From contig JBFWRU010000005.1 of NCBI GenBank assembly GCA_050248735.1, positions 228,260-292,259 on the forward strand: DNA of 64,000 bases, written 5' to 3'. Source of the stretch: JACKFE01 sp050248735. GTDB lineage: Bacteria > Nitrospirota > Nitrospiria > Nitrospirales > UBA8639. Below the pieces are notes generated by a model. It did not search any database. It was not told where the DNA came from and saw nothing but the letters and a program-made list of their open reading frames with translations. The position numbers were made by a program, and so were the translations under genes. Of the stretch, positions 9,388-18,107 are shown one piece after another. Positions within the stretch are counted from its first letter, which is position 1, and every line of letters starts with the position of its first letter.

Positions 9388-10183
9388 ATCAGACACCTCC
9401 CAACCTGCCACCTCTCGTCCCTTGGTTCTGATCAAGGATCTCTGCCGATCCTTTAAGATGGGCGAACAGACGGTCCATGTCTTGAATGGCATCAATCTGA
9501 CGTTGCAGCGTCAGGAAATGGTATCCATCATCGGAGCCTCCGGAGCAGGCAAAAGTACGTTATTGCATATCATGGGCACCTTGGATCGGCCCACCAGCGG
9601 ACAGGTGCTATTTGAAGGAAAAAACATGTTTAAGGCCAGTGAAACGACATTGGCCGGTTTCCGGAATCGGTTCATCGGATTCGTCTTTCAATTTCACCAT
9701 CTCCTCCCGGAGTTTACGGCACTGGAAAATACCTACCTCCCTGCTCTGATTCAAAAGATTCCTAAAAGCCAGGCCATGGAAGCGGCCGCACACCTATTAA
9801 CGGAAGTGGGCCTTTCCCATCGACTGCATCATAAGCCTGGGGAATTATCCGGTGGAGAACAACAGCGAGTGGCAGTAGCGAGGGCCTTAATTCGTAACCC
9901 GGTATTGGTATTGGCGGACGAGCCCACCGGCAATCTGGACACGCATACCGGTGATGATTTATTTGACCTCCTACGAAGATTGAATGAAACCCATGGAACG
10001 GCGTTCGTCATCGTGACCCATAACGAAAAACTTTCAAATCAGACCGACCGTCTCATTCATTTGCAAGACGGTCAAATCACCGACGACCGCTGGTTATCGA
10101 TCTCCCCACATCCTTCAGGAGCCCCGACCACCGTCGAAAACGACAACGGGGATCTTCACCGTCGTGAAGACCCCCGTTTGTAA
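9380..10183 (+). CDS. lolD: Lipoprotein-releasing ABC transporter ATPase LolD
   Basis: This cytoplasmic ATPase powers the permease encoded immediately upstream. The 267-residue protein has Walker A GASGAGKST, the ABC signature LSGGEQQR, Walker B VLVLADEPTGNLD and the switch histidine in IVTHNE, all typical of the LolD/MacB branch. It carries about 30 extra charged residues at the C-terminus beyond the usual family end (after HLQDGQIT). The start ATG overlaps the end of lolC by eight bases. The gene ends the prfB-lysS-lolC-lolD run, and I see no clear terminator in the following 100 bases. Confidence 0.93.
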   Translation: MNKSDTSQPATSRPLVLIKDLCRSFKMGEQTVHVLNGINLTLQRQEMVSIIGASGAGKSTLLHIMGTLDRPTSGQVLFEGKNMFKASETTLAGFRNRFIGFVFQFHHLLPEFTALENTYLPALIQKIPKSQAMEAAAHLLTEVGLSHRLHHKPGELSGGEQQRVAVARALIRNPVLVLADEPTGNLDTHTGDDLFDLLRRLNETHGTAFVIVTHNEKLSNQTDRLIHLQDGQITDDRWLSISPHPSGAPTTVENDNGDLHRREDPRL

Positions 10184-10283
10184 TCTCCAGTGGCTGGGAT
10201 AAGAGCCCTGTCACGTAGTCACAAGACCACTCAATTTCGTATCCCGATCAGGAAAACCTCATAAAATCCTCAGTGGCCATTCC

Positions 10284-11048
10284 TTACGGGGCGGCGGTGA
10301 TCCGATCCTTTATCTCATCAAAAGTGGATTTGGGAATGACATTTTTCGCCACCAGTTCGCCTCGCAACCGATAAGGCCGATTGGATACCACCTCCTCGGC
10401 TATTTCACGGCTTAACCCCAGACTTAAGACCAGATCACTAACGGACGCCTTATTGATGTTCACGACTTCTCCTCCAATCTTCGGAAGCGATGGGGGAGTC
10501 ACGATTTTGGGAGCCGCAGGCTTGGCCATAGCCATTGGCGATCCTGTGGATTTTGGAGAAGATTCCGGAACCGAGGCACTCATGGGGTCCATGGATTTAG
10601 AACCTGTCCCGGCCATGCCACCGCCGCCCGATACTCTGGAATCCTTGAGTTCTTTTTGGTACCGAATGACCGTATCTTTCAAGGCCCGATTTTGGGTCTT
10701 GACCTTTTGATACTGTTCGGCCAATACACGCAATTTACCCACCAACTGAACTTTTTCCTGATCAATTTCCCTCTCACGGGTCTCCAGAAGCGTTTGCTCG
10801 TTTTTCCGCCCTTCCTTTACTCGCTGGACTTCGGCAGTGGCCATTTCCAAATCGGCTGAAAATTTTTCATTGACGCTTTTGAGATTTCGAATTTGCTCTT
10901 CCAGCGCTTCTTGATGCATCCGGCTTTTTTCCAGTTCGGCTTTAGCCGCTTCCATATCCGTCACCGTGGCCTCATACTGACTTTTGGAAACCATACACCC
11001 TGATAAGCCGAAAATCATCACAAAGGAAAGGACCACCCACTTTGTCAT
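10284..11048 (-). CDS. Coiled-coil lipoprotein with C-terminal helix-hairpin-helix domain
   Basis: The 254-residue product starts at the ATG at 11048, just after a good ribosome binding site (GAGGAGGG). The N-terminus is a lipoprotein signal with lipobox LSGC near residues 15-18. Residues about 25-135 are a long heptad-type coiled coil rich in Glu, Lys and Ala. A Gly/Ser/Pro-rich linker follows. The C-terminal 60 residues (VNINKASVSDLVLSLGLS...) resemble the helix-hairpin-helix fold of ComEA-like proteins. It is presumably an envelope-anchored structural or DNA/peptidoglycan-contacting protein; the function is not known to me. Confidence 0.8.
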   Translation of the reverse strand: MTKWVVLSFVMIFGLSGCMVSKSQYEATVTDMEAAKAELEKSRMHQEALEEQIRNLKSVNEKFSADLEMATAEVQRVKEGRKNEQTLLETREREIDQEKVQLVGKLRVLAEQYQKVKTQNRALKDTVIRYQKELKDSRVSGGGGMAGTGSKSMDPMSASVPESSPKSTGSPMAMAKPAAPKIVTPPSLPKIGGEVVNINKASVSDLVLSLGLSREIAEEVVSNRPYRLRGELVAKNVIPKSTFDEIKDRITAAP

Positions 11049-11249
11049 AACACCCTCCTCATCCCTGCTCATTGAATGTTCATCCTTGAAAAAGCCTTAT
11101 TGTTACCGACCAAGACACATACTCGGTCCTTACCTGAGGATGTATTGCAATCCTTGAGTTATGTCAAGATGATAGTGGGGAAATGAGATGTACGGGGTGA
11201 TGAGCAAGGAGGAGATCGCTACTTCCATTTTTCCCTGACGTTTCACTTC

Positions 11250-12056
11250 TTATTCTTTCCTGTCTCCCTCAACATACCATTGCGGCTGTCGGTCCCTCAG
11301 TAAATCATTAAAGGGGTTAATCCGCTTGTTTCTGGCCAGGGGCACCTCAATATCACACCCATACAATTGCGAATCGGATTCCTGAGCCCGATACAGGATC
11401 CGTCCGTTTGGAGCCACAATTTCACTCATGCCGATAAATCGCAATGGTGATTTTCCGCCTCGCTCTTCCCGACCAATTCGATTCGCCGTTACGGCAAAGA
11501 CACGATTTTCCAAACACCGGGTAACCATGGCATCGGGGCAATAGGGTAACACCAGGTTACTGGGATGGCAGAGGATATCGGCTCCCTTCAAGGCCAAGGT
11601 TCTGGCCGACTCCGGATAAAACCAATCAAAACACACCATCAATCCGACTTTCGCCACCCCGATGTCCCAAACTTGAAATCCGGTATTCCCCGGGGCAAAC
11701 CAGAGGGTCTCCTCAAAAAACAAATGTGTTTTCCGATAGGTTCCTATTTGACCAGAGGGCCCTAATAGCATAGCAGAGTTATAGAGACAGCCATCGGCAC
11801 GCTCGGCAAACCCCAGAACAACATACAGGGAGCGTCCTTGAAGCGCCTCCTGAATAGTTTGAAAAACCCGACTGGATCCGGCATCCTGGGCCAGCTCTTC
11901 CACTTCAGACTTACCGACAAACTGGTAGCCCGACAGGGCCAATTCCGGAAAGACGAGAAGATCTCCCGAAAACTCCTTAATGGCCTCCAGGATCGTATTC
12001 AGATTGTATTGAATCTCTCCAAACCGTGGATCAAATTGAAAAAATCCTACCTTCAT
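11250..12056 (-). CDS. Carbon-nitrogen (nitrilase superfamily) hydrolase
   Basis: The 268-residue protein is a single nitrilase-fold domain. The catalytic triad is complete: E38 (VFPELALSGY), K109 (TYRKTHLF) and C142 (LMVCFDWFYPE). Members hydrolyse amides, omega-amides or N-carbamoyl compounds, and the sequence alone does not fix the substrate. The length fits the soluble omega-amidase/N-carbamoylputrescine amidase size class. It is cytoplasmic, with no signal peptide. It lies downstream of the SmbP-like gene, but a strong terminator stands between them, so it probably has its own promoter. Confidence 0.88.
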   Translation of the reverse strand: MKVGFFQFDPRFGEIQYNLNTILEAIKEFSGDLLVFPELALSGYQFVGKSEVEELAQDAGSSRVFQTIQEALQGRSLYVVLGFAERADGCLYNSAMLLGPSGQIGTYRKTHLFFEETLWFAPGNTGFQVWDIGVAKVGLMVCFDWFYPESARTLALKGADILCHPSNLVLPYCPDAMVTRCLENRVFAVTANRIGREERGGKSPLRFIGMSEIVAPNGRILYRAQESDSQLYGCDIEVPLARNKRINPFNDLLRDRQPQWYVEGDRKE

Positions 12057-12077
12057 GACGTCGAGGAATCACTCCAT

Positions 12078-12115
12078 AAAAAAAGCGGGTAGAGAACCCT
12101 CTACCCGCTTTTTTT
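12078..12115 (-). terminator. Bidirectional rho-independent terminator
   Basis: A perfect 17-bp inverted repeat (core AGCGGGTAGAG / CTCTACCCGCT) has a four-base loop, with A and T runs on both flanks. It can end transcription of the SmbP-like gene on the minus strand, and would work in either direction. Confidence 0.92.
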
Positions 12116-12137
12116 GCATATATCGTAAAGGAAAAGA

Positions 12138-12494
12138 CTAATGGACCTCTTTCATATGCATCACGGCACTTTGAGCATGCTTGGTGGCCACTTCGGCATG
12201 TCCCTCTTTGCCATGGGCGATGGCTTCCATCAGTTCGTGTACCCCCTCATCCAAATGAGGGTTTTTCACATCTTTTTGGGCGGCTTGAGCATGAGTCAGC
12301 GCCTCTGTAGCATGTTCCACCACCGCGTCGGCATGCCCCATACCTCCATGTTTCGCTGCGCCTTCAGCATGCGCAATGGCCTCCGCCACGTGGGGATTTC
12401 CCCCGGCAAGGGCAACCGCTCCCCATGATCCGACCAAAAATATTCCCAGAACTGCGACCAAGCCCATCCCACCCATCAATGCTGGCTTCCTCAT
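12138..12494 (-). CDS. smbP: SmbP-like small histidine-rich metal-binding protein
   Basis: The 118-residue product has a signal peptide (to about residue 30). The mature part consists of repeated alpha-helical segments with regularly spaced histidines (HVAEAIAHAEGAAKH, HADAVVEHATEALTHAQ, HAEVATKHAQSAVMH). This matches the small periplasmic metal-binding protein SmbP described in Nitrosomonas europaea, which binds copper and other divalent metals and is thought to sequester metal. The ribosome binding site AGAAGGAGG is ideally spaced before the ATG at 12494, so it may be highly expressed. A strong terminator follows, so it is probably a single-gene transcript. Mature sequence contains no cysteine. 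Confidence 0.88.
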   Translation of the reverse strand: MRKPALMGGMGLVAVLGIFLVGSWGAVALAGGNPHVAEAIAHAEGAAKHGGMGHADAVVEHATEALTHAQAAQKDVKNPHLDEGVHELMEAIAHGKEGHAEVATKHAQSAVMHMKEVH

Positions 12495-12571
12495 CCCTGA
12501 CCTCCTTCTAAAAAAGTGAATGATTCCTTAACTGGGGGATTAAAATATCCTCTCACGCTCAACCGAGAAGA

Positions 12572-13438
12572 TCAAGACGGCTTGGTCTGCTCGGGATTGG
12601 TAACTTTATGAAGTAATTTGACATCTTTTTCAGTCGGAGCGGCAAAGTCCCGTGACCACTCCCACCAGGATCCCGGATAGGTTTTGACTTTCCCATATCC
12701 CACGTAGCGCAGCAAACAGTAAACCCAAGCCGCTCGAATGCCTCCCAGACAATAGGTGATAATTTCCTGATCCTGACGAAGCCCATGGTCCTCGAAAATC
12801 TTCTGGATTTCATGAACCGGTTTCACGGTGGCATCAGGGTTCAGAAAACGATTCCAGGGAAGATTCATGGCTGAAGGGATATGCCCGGATCTCGGCAATC
12901 CATCGATTTCTTTTCCCGCATATTCTTCCACGCTCCGAGCGTCCAAAAGGATCGTATCAGGATGAGAGGTTTTTACCATTTTCTTCAAGGTATCTTTATA
13001 CACAATCAATTCCGGATTGACCGTTGCGGAAAAATCCCCCGGTTTTGGTGTGATCGTTTCATGTTGAAAGGCCCGTTGCTCCCGCACCCATTTTACCCAG
13101 CCACCATCCAGAATCCTGACACTTGGATGTCCGAGAAATTTTAACATCCAATACATTCGGCCTTCGTCTCCCCAATTATCAAAAGGGTTGGAATAAATCA
13201 CAATATCGCTGGATTGATTGATCCCAAGAGCCTTCAATCGACGTTCAATCCGATCGACGTTGGGATCCAAAACTCCCTTGGCCACGGCATCGGGATCACT
13301 ATACTCATGCCAGGTGCTATGTACCGCTCCCGGGATATGGGAGGAATAGGCCGCACGGCCCCGAACATCGATCAGCACGAGATCCTCCCTCCCCAAATTT
13401 TGGAACAACGTCTCAGAATCGATAAACATGTTTTCCAT
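12572..13438 (-). CDS. Sulfurtransferase with tandem rhodanese domains
   Basis: The enzyme transfers sulfane sulfur from thiosulfate or 3-mercaptopyruvate to an acceptor. The 288-residue protein has two rhodanese modules. The N-terminal one (LIDVRGRAAYSSHIPGA) is inactive, and the C-terminal one carries the active cysteine at about residue 230 (ITYCLGGIRA). The loop CLGGIR differs from the textbook CRKGVT and CGSGVT loops. No signal peptide is visible. The start is likely ATG 13438; an upstream TTG and a downstream ATG are alternatives. It lies 28 bases after the pentahaem cytochrome stop and probably shares its transcript. Confidence 0.87.
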   Translation of the reverse strand: MENMFIDSETLFQNLGREDLVLIDVRGRAAYSSHIPGAVHSTWHEYSDPDAVAKGVLDPNVDRIERRLKALGINQSSDIVIYSNPFDNWGDEGRMYWMLKFLGHPSVRILDGGWVKWVREQRAFQHETITPKPGDFSATVNPELIVYKDTLKKMVKTSHPDTILLDARSVEEYAGKEIDGLPRSGHIPSAMNLPWNRFLNPDATVKPVHEIQKIFEDHGLRQDQEIITYCLGGIRAAWVYCLLRYVGYGKVKTYPGSWWEWSRDFAAPTEKDVKLLHKVTNPEQTKPS

Positions 13439-13466
13439 GGCTCTTCTCAACCTTTAATCAAAAAAG

Positions 13467-14777
13467 TTATGACATCCCGGTCGGTGTATATTCACCTTCT
13501 GTTTTTTGGGGAACCGCACACCCCAATTCCGGATGGGGTTCCTGTTGGTCGAGGGCCACTGCCAGGCTCCCGTCCAGAGGGAACTCCCGTTCGTAAATCG
13601 TAAAGACATAGGGATCTTCGGCTTTCAGCTCGTATCGGTCGATCAGCATCTGATGCTGGTCATCGGTCAGAATATGATACCGGATTCGAGCCACGACGCT
13701 CCACCCTTTTTCTGCCTGAGGAATTTCATACTCAAAACTGTAATCCCGACTGGCGAGCGGCAGCAAACGATTATCATACACCTCGACAATGACGGGGTGC
13801 CAGAGGATCCAACGTCCCATCGTATCCGTCTGGTGTTGTACCACTTGTCCATTGGGGTCTTTCACCAAAAAATCCACGGAGAAAAATCGATCGGGATCAC
13901 CGGTTGGAATTTTATGACCCGCACCGGCATTAATCAGGGTCAAGGTCAACGTCACATCATCACCGGGATGGGGAGTCGGAGGGTCCACCTGAACCTGAAC
14001 GGCGACGGCTTTTTTAATCATGTCGGGATCGTGCCCCCCACGCCAGAGATGCCGGCGCCCATATCGAATCGGGCTATTCTTGGCCACCGGTCGTTGAACT
14101 TCGGGCATATGGCACGTCTGACAAGTGAACCCGCGTTCTTTAATAAAAAACTCCCCTTCTGACTCGGCATAGGTTCCGCAGGGCCCCACGTTATAAAACT
14201 GCATGGGACCTGAGACGACATTGTGACACCGGTAACAGACTTGCGTCGTGCGAAATGACGGATCATACCGGGTCGGATGCGGAGCGGCAGAATCATCATA
14301 CGGGCCCAGAATCACTCCGTCTCGCACATGACAAGCCGCACAGGTCACCCCTTCCCGTTGATATTCGGAATCGTACCGATAATTGGGAATTTCAAACGCC
14401 TTTTCCACACGACCGCGTGGTAAATCTTGAATAAGGGTTGGCTGTTGATTCTCTAATGGGGTATGACAATTTAAACATACCCACACATTGCCGTCTTTTT
14501 TCCAATAGGCTTGAAAAAATGGATCCGTATAGGCATGGGCATGGATACTGGTTTTCCATTCCTCATAAATTTCCTGATGACAACTCCCGCATTCTTCAGC
14601 TTTCAGACTCTTCAGACCGACCGGAACCTGTTGATAGGGAATGGCCTTGGCATAGTCCTCCCGTAATCCAAAAATCACGGTGGGTCGGACTTCCGTGTAA
14701 AACACATAAATTCCGACTCCGAGCAGAAGCAGGAACAATAACCAGAATTTGAGTCGCCAAGTCCGTTTGGAGGCCAT
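13467..14777 (-). CDS. Membrane-anchored pentahaem cytochrome c
   Basis: The roughly 436-residue protein has an uncleaved N-terminal membrane helix (FWLLFLLLLGVGIYVFY) and then five CxxCH haem-binding motifs: CGSCH, CLNCH, CAACH, CYRCH and CQTCH, at about residues 63, 101, 146, 181 and 219. The last, followed by MPEV, recalls the cytochrome c554-like group. Residues from about 250 form a beta-sandwich-like domain without cysteines. It is probably a periplasm-facing electron carrier; partner and redox substrate are unknown. It follows the HDAC-like gene almost without a gap. A TTG at 14786 overlapping the upstream stop is an alternative start. Confidence 0.85.
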   Translation of the reverse strand: MASKRTWRLKFWLLFLLLLGVGIYVFYTEVRPTVIFGLREDYAKAIPYQQVPVGLKSLKAEECGSCHQEIYEEWKTSIHAHAYTDPFFQAYWKKDGNVWVCLNCHTPLENQQPTLIQDLPRGRVEKAFEIPNYRYDSEYQREGVTCAACHVRDGVILGPYDDSAAPHPTRYDPSFRTTQVCYRCHNVVSGPMQFYNVGPCGTYAESEGEFFIKERGFTCQTCHMPEVQRPVAKNSPIRYGRRHLWRGGHDPDMIKKAVAVQVQVDPPTPHPGDDVTLTLTLINAGAGHKIPTGDPDRFFSVDFLVKDPNGQVVQHQTDTMGRWILWHPVIVEVYDNRLLPLASRDYSFEYEIPQAEKGWSVVARIRYHILTDDQHQMLIDRYELKAEDPYVFTIYEREFPLDGSLAVALDQQEPHPELGCAVPQKTEGEYTPTGMS

Positions 14778-14782
14778 AATCG

Positions 14783-15727
14783 TCAACTTGCCATTAACAT
14801 TTGGAGATGCCGGTCCACCGACCCCGCCAGGGCCCGTAAATGATACCCGCCTTCCAAACAGGAGACGATCCGCCCATCGGCAAATTGGTTGGCCAAATCC
14901 GCCACAATCGTCGTTAAATCTCCGTATCCTTCGTCCGTTAAATCCATACTGGCCAACGGATCATCCCTGTGGGCATCAAATCCGGCTGAAATCAGTACAA
15001 AATCAGGCCGAAACGATTCTGCAGCCTGAACCAGAACTTTTTGGAAAATTTCACGATATTCATCATCCCCCTGGCCGCCAGAGAGGGGAACATTAATGGT
15101 ATACCCTCGGCCTTTCCCTTCACCGGTTTCTGTGGCATGACCTGTACCAGGATAATAGGGAAATTGGTGGGTACTGAAAAACAGGACGGAAGGGTCATCA
15201 TAGAAACTGTGTTGCGTCCCGTTGCCATGATGTACGTCCCAATCCACAATCATCACGCGCTGCAGTCCATATCGTTGTTGAATATAGCGTGCGGCTATTG
15301 CCACGGAGTTAAAAAAACAAAAACCCTTGGCGTGATCGGCTTCCGCGTGATGTCCGGGAGGACGAACCGCGCAAAAGACATGACGCACCTCTCCGCTCAT
15401 GACCGCATCCACAGCCGTCAGAGCGCCTCCTGAAGCCAAATAGGCCGCCTTCAATGTGCCCGGGGACATGGAAGTATCGGGGTCCAGATAGGCATACCCC
15501 TCTGAGGGAGATTGTCGCTCCAGACTGTCAATGTAGGAGGCTTGATGGATGGTTTCTATCCATTTCCGTTCGGCCCGGCGTGGGGTGAGGTGATGGAGCC
15601 GCGACCAGATTCCGGAGGTTTCCAGACCAGCGCGAATAGCCCGTAATCTCTCGGGTGACTCAGGATGACCGGAGCCCATTTCATGCTCAAGAAAGGCTGG
15701 GTGAAAAATATACCCGACGCGTCCCAT
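14783..15727 (-). CDS. HDAC/acetoin-utilisation family deacetylase
   Basis: The 314-residue protein is a zinc-dependent deacetylase of the histone deacetylase/acetylpolyamine amidohydrolase fold. Conserved features are PPGHHAE (H126, H127), the metal ligands D164 and H166 in VDWDVHHGNGT, and D251 in GFDAHRDDP. Bacterial members deacetylate polyamines, acetoin-related substrates or proteins such as acetyl-CoA synthetase, and the substrate cannot be read from sequence here. It heads a minus-strand run with the pentahaem cytochrome and the rhodanese. Whether the three share a pathway is unclear. Confidence 0.9.
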   Translation of the reverse strand: MGRVGYIFHPAFLEHEMGSGHPESPERLRAIRAGLETSGIWSRLHHLTPRRAERKWIETIHQASYIDSLERQSPSEGYAYLDPDTSMSPGTLKAAYLASGGALTAVDAVMSGEVRHVFCAVRPPGHHAEADHAKGFCFFNSVAIAARYIQQRYGLQRVMIVDWDVHHGNGTQHSFYDDPSVLFFSTHQFPYYPGTGHATETGEGKGRGYTINVPLSGGQGDDEYREIFQKVLVQAAESFRPDFVLISAGFDAHRDDPLASMDLTDEGYGDLTTIVADLANQFADGRIVSCLEGGYHLRALAGSVDRHLQMLMAS

Positions 15728-15922
15728 CCAAATTTGCTCAAAAAATTATTGATGTGAAAATGAAGCTCGGAGGAAAACCGGTAGAGCCTCGTGAAACCAA
15801 CCCGGAATACTTGTTTAACCAGGAAGGAAAATCCTGGTGAATCCTAACACAGGAGTTTCCCTTAGACAACGGAATGGCTCACATGATACGCTCAAAGACT
15901 TTTACCAACAGTGGCAATTCAG

Positions 15923-16246
15923 ATGACTATGGCCAATCCAAAAATCGAACAATTCCAAAAAATCCTCAAAATGGATCCCAAAGATGAAACCATGTGGTTC
16001 GGATTGGGAAAAGCCTATATGGGTGATGAAAAATGGGATGAAGCCATTGCGGCGCTTGAACAATGCGTCGCCGTTAAACCCACCTATTCGGCCGCCTTGT
16101 TTGCGTTGGCCCAATCCCTCAATCGTCACGGGGATCATGATCGATGCCGCACGGTGTGCGCCGATGGCATTAAGGTAGCGACCGCCAACGGAGATCTGCT
16201 GGTCATTAAGCAACTGGAAGAACTTAAAAAATCTCTTCCATCCTGA
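15923..16246 (+). CDS. Small TPR-repeat protein
   Basis: About 107 residues from the ATG at 15923, with a GTG at 15911 as an alternative. Two or more tetratricopeptide helices are recognisable: DETMWFGLGKAYMGDEKWDEAIAA has the TPR spacing of W, G, Y and A, and the next repeat is PTYSAALFALAQSLNRHGDHDR. There is no signal peptide or catalytic motif, so it is a likely cytoplasmic scaffold for protein contacts. It is divergent from the HDAC-like gene and convergent with the unknown gene that follows. The ribosome binding site is weak. Confidence 0.75.
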   Translation: MTMANPKIEQFQKILKMDPKDETMWFGLGKAYMGDEKWDEAIAALEQCVAVKPTYSAALFALAQSLNRHGDHDRCRTVCADGIKVATANGDLLVIKQLEELKKSLPS

Positions 16247-16306
16247 GCCAGTCCTTTTTCCAGTTCGCATTCTTTCACCGTATATTTTTTTCACCGCCCT
16301 TTATCC

Positions 16307-17068
16307 TTACAGGGCCTCCTTCAGTATCCGGATTTCCCTGGCCGTCATTTCATAACTGGCAAACACATTATTGGCCAATAGGCGAATTCGTGGATGGAGA
16401 GAGTCATTGGGTGGCCTCGTCACCCAATGGACCTGCCGGATTCGGATAGGATTCCGAATTTCCTGGGCAGGCGCATTCCAGCACGTTAACAGGATTCCGC
16501 TGAACTGGGGCACCTCGGCCAACACTCCCACCAGCATGCCCGCAATCCGCTGAAGGTCCAAAGGCGGCACGGGCCCTGATCGTCCCTTATCTGACAGCAC
16601 ATCCGGGACACTCACGGCCAGCAACACCGGAGCACAATACCGTTTCAACTGCTTGGCTTTTTCCGCCATGCGAGCCAACAATCGCCTGACGAATACATGC
16701 TCAAAAAAATCATCCCCCGTTTCAGACAAAATCTCGGAACTGGCTCGGGAAAAAGCGGCCTTCCCGACCAAACTTTGCGTGGATTGAATGACGGTGATCT
16801 CGACAAAAAAGCGATGGGAGCCCGCATAGCACTGCAGGTCCGCCGTCCGTCCTCCACTGGCTTCCAGAAAGGCCACGGAAAATCCCGCCTGAATTAAAAA
16901 ATGCGCGGTTTGGATTTCAGCCCGCGAGGAAGCGGCTTCCTTTTCCGTGGACCGTTCGAGTTGCTGGCGCAAGTCCATCAACCGACTTTGACTTTCGGGG
17001 TCCGTACAGACAGACGACACCCGTGCCCATTCCTGCAGGACGGTTTGCTGGCGAAATTTTTTTCTCAT
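16307..17068 (-). CDS. Unknown protein with PD-(D/E)XK-like core
   Basis: 253 residues, no signal peptide, no family I can name. A Gln/Glu/Arg-rich helical N-terminus is followed by a segment that resembles the PD-(D/E)XK nuclease core: a helix with Glu (AEIQTAHFLIQAGF), then TADLQCY and FFVEITV, which put D and E-x-T at typical spacing. The usual catalytic Lys is replaced by Thr, so the protein may be a nuclease variant with altered chemistry or an inactive relative. The C-terminal half is mixed alpha/beta. It is followed upstream by another unknown minus-strand gene after about 185 bases. Confidence 0.7.
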   Translation of the reverse strand: MRKKFRQQTVLQEWARVSSVCTDPESQSRLMDLRQQLERSTEKEAASSRAEIQTAHFLIQAGFSVAFLEASGGRTADLQCYAGSHRFFVEITVIQSTQSLVGKAAFSRASSEILSETGDDFFEHVFVRRLLARMAEKAKQLKRYCAPVLLAVSVPDVLSDKGRSGPVPPLDLQRIAGMLVGVLAEVPQFSGILLTCWNAPAQEIRNPIRIRQVHWVTRPPNDSLHPRIRLLANNVFASYEMTAREIRILKEAL

Positions 17069-17134
17069 AATAGGTCATCGTATCAAAAACATCCGTGCCC
17101 CGGAGTTTCATTCAATTGATTACCCACATGCTTT

Positions 17135-17171
17135 GCCGAGCTTGCCCTGAGCGCTGTCGAAGCAGGTCGGC
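17135..17171. repeat. REP-like imperfect inverted repeat
   Basis: GCCGAGCTTGC and GCAGGTCGGC are imperfect inverted arms around a core reading CTTCGACAGCGCTCAGG on the minus strand. This resembles the short extragenic palindromes (cttcgacaggctcagg-type) scattered in many genomes. It lies in the 184-base gap between two unknown minus-strand genes. Confidence 0.45.
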
Positions 17172-17252
17172 AGGACAACTTTGCGGAACAGCCACAGACA
17201 TCAGAATGCTCATCCGCAGAATGTAACCGTAAATCTCCCTTTGCCGGGTGAC

Positions 17253-17960
17253 CTACAGACCTGTCGATTCGGGCTGTCTTTTCAGCTCTTCCAGACTAAA
17301 CTGTTTCGGTAATAAGACAGGGAGCACCAGGCCGATGGGATCTCCACGGTGAATGGTAATCGGGGCTTCCCCAACGGTGCGATCCAACTGAAGCAGGAAA
17401 TTCGTCACAAAGGCATCATAATCGGGGAGAAAATCGTAGAGATTGGGTGTCGTTTTGTACTCTTGGCTTTTAACCCCCTCCCAAATCGAGAAGGGGCGTT
17501 GGGGCAAATGATAAAAATGATTGGGGATATCCTTCATCATCATGCCCAGTTGTTTGGGATAATAAAACCGCAGGCCGCAACAAAGTTTGGGAAACCCGCT
17601 ATTCAGAATCGTATCCACATACATGCCTGAAAAAGATTTGTACCCTAGCAGACGCTCTTCAGGAAGGATGGGAGGTGATTGCCATTCAAACCCCTTCCCC
17701 TTCCGGCGAAGTCGACAATCGGCAGGAGAGCGGATAAGCCAACCATACTGCCCCACAAATCGAACGGGGCCACAGTCATCAGGAATAACGGTATACCCGC
17801 TGGCAGCGAGTTCCCGTTGGTCGGGCAGAGACATTCCCGTCATCAATGGACGGTGGGGATGGAAATCAAGCTTCAACCGTTCGGGAGCAAAGGCCGTCGA
17901 ATACTCCCGTTCCCAATAGATGGTCCACTTATCTTCCGTACTGCCCGGTAACGCATCCAT
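17253..17960 (-). CDS. Conserved-looking protein of unknown function
   Basis: 235 residues beginning MDALPGSTEDKW, without signal peptide or membrane segment. Aromatic and proline residues are frequent (WEREYSTAF, FHPHRP, NHFYHLPQRPF). Near the C-terminus ITIHRGDPIGLVLPV looks like a jelly-roll/cupin-type strand pair, but I cannot place the protein in a family. Codon use fits neighbouring genes, so it is probably a real gene. It is the upstream member of a pair with the PD-(D/E)XK-like gene on the same strand. Confidence 0.7.
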   Translation of the reverse strand: MDALPGSTEDKWTIYWEREYSTAFAPERLKLDFHPHRPLMTGMSLPDQRELAASGYTVIPDDCGPVRFVGQYGWLIRSPADCRLRRKGKGFEWQSPPILPEERLLGYKSFSGMYVDTILNSGFPKLCCGLRFYYPKQLGMMMKDIPNHFYHLPQRPFSIWEGVKSQEYKTTPNLYDFLPDYDAFVTNFLLQLDRTVGEAPITIHRGDPIGLVLPVLLPKQFSLEELKRQPESTGL

Positions 17961-18107
17961 GACATCACTCTGTCAATTGAAATTAAGAAACGAATAGAGG
18001 TTTGGCGTTCATTGGTGAAAGGGTTTGCCGGGAATGTGTCTATTGATCTGTCAATAAGATATTAGGGTACCTGCCATGACCAGCAGGCATGACGAACAGG
18101 CAATCCA

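Noticed and set aside
15760..15840. 26-codon frame MKLGGKPVEPRETNPEYLFN before the TPR gene
   Set aside because: Protein-like composition but no ribosome binding site, and it lies in the gap with the HDAC promoter. I could not support it as a gene.
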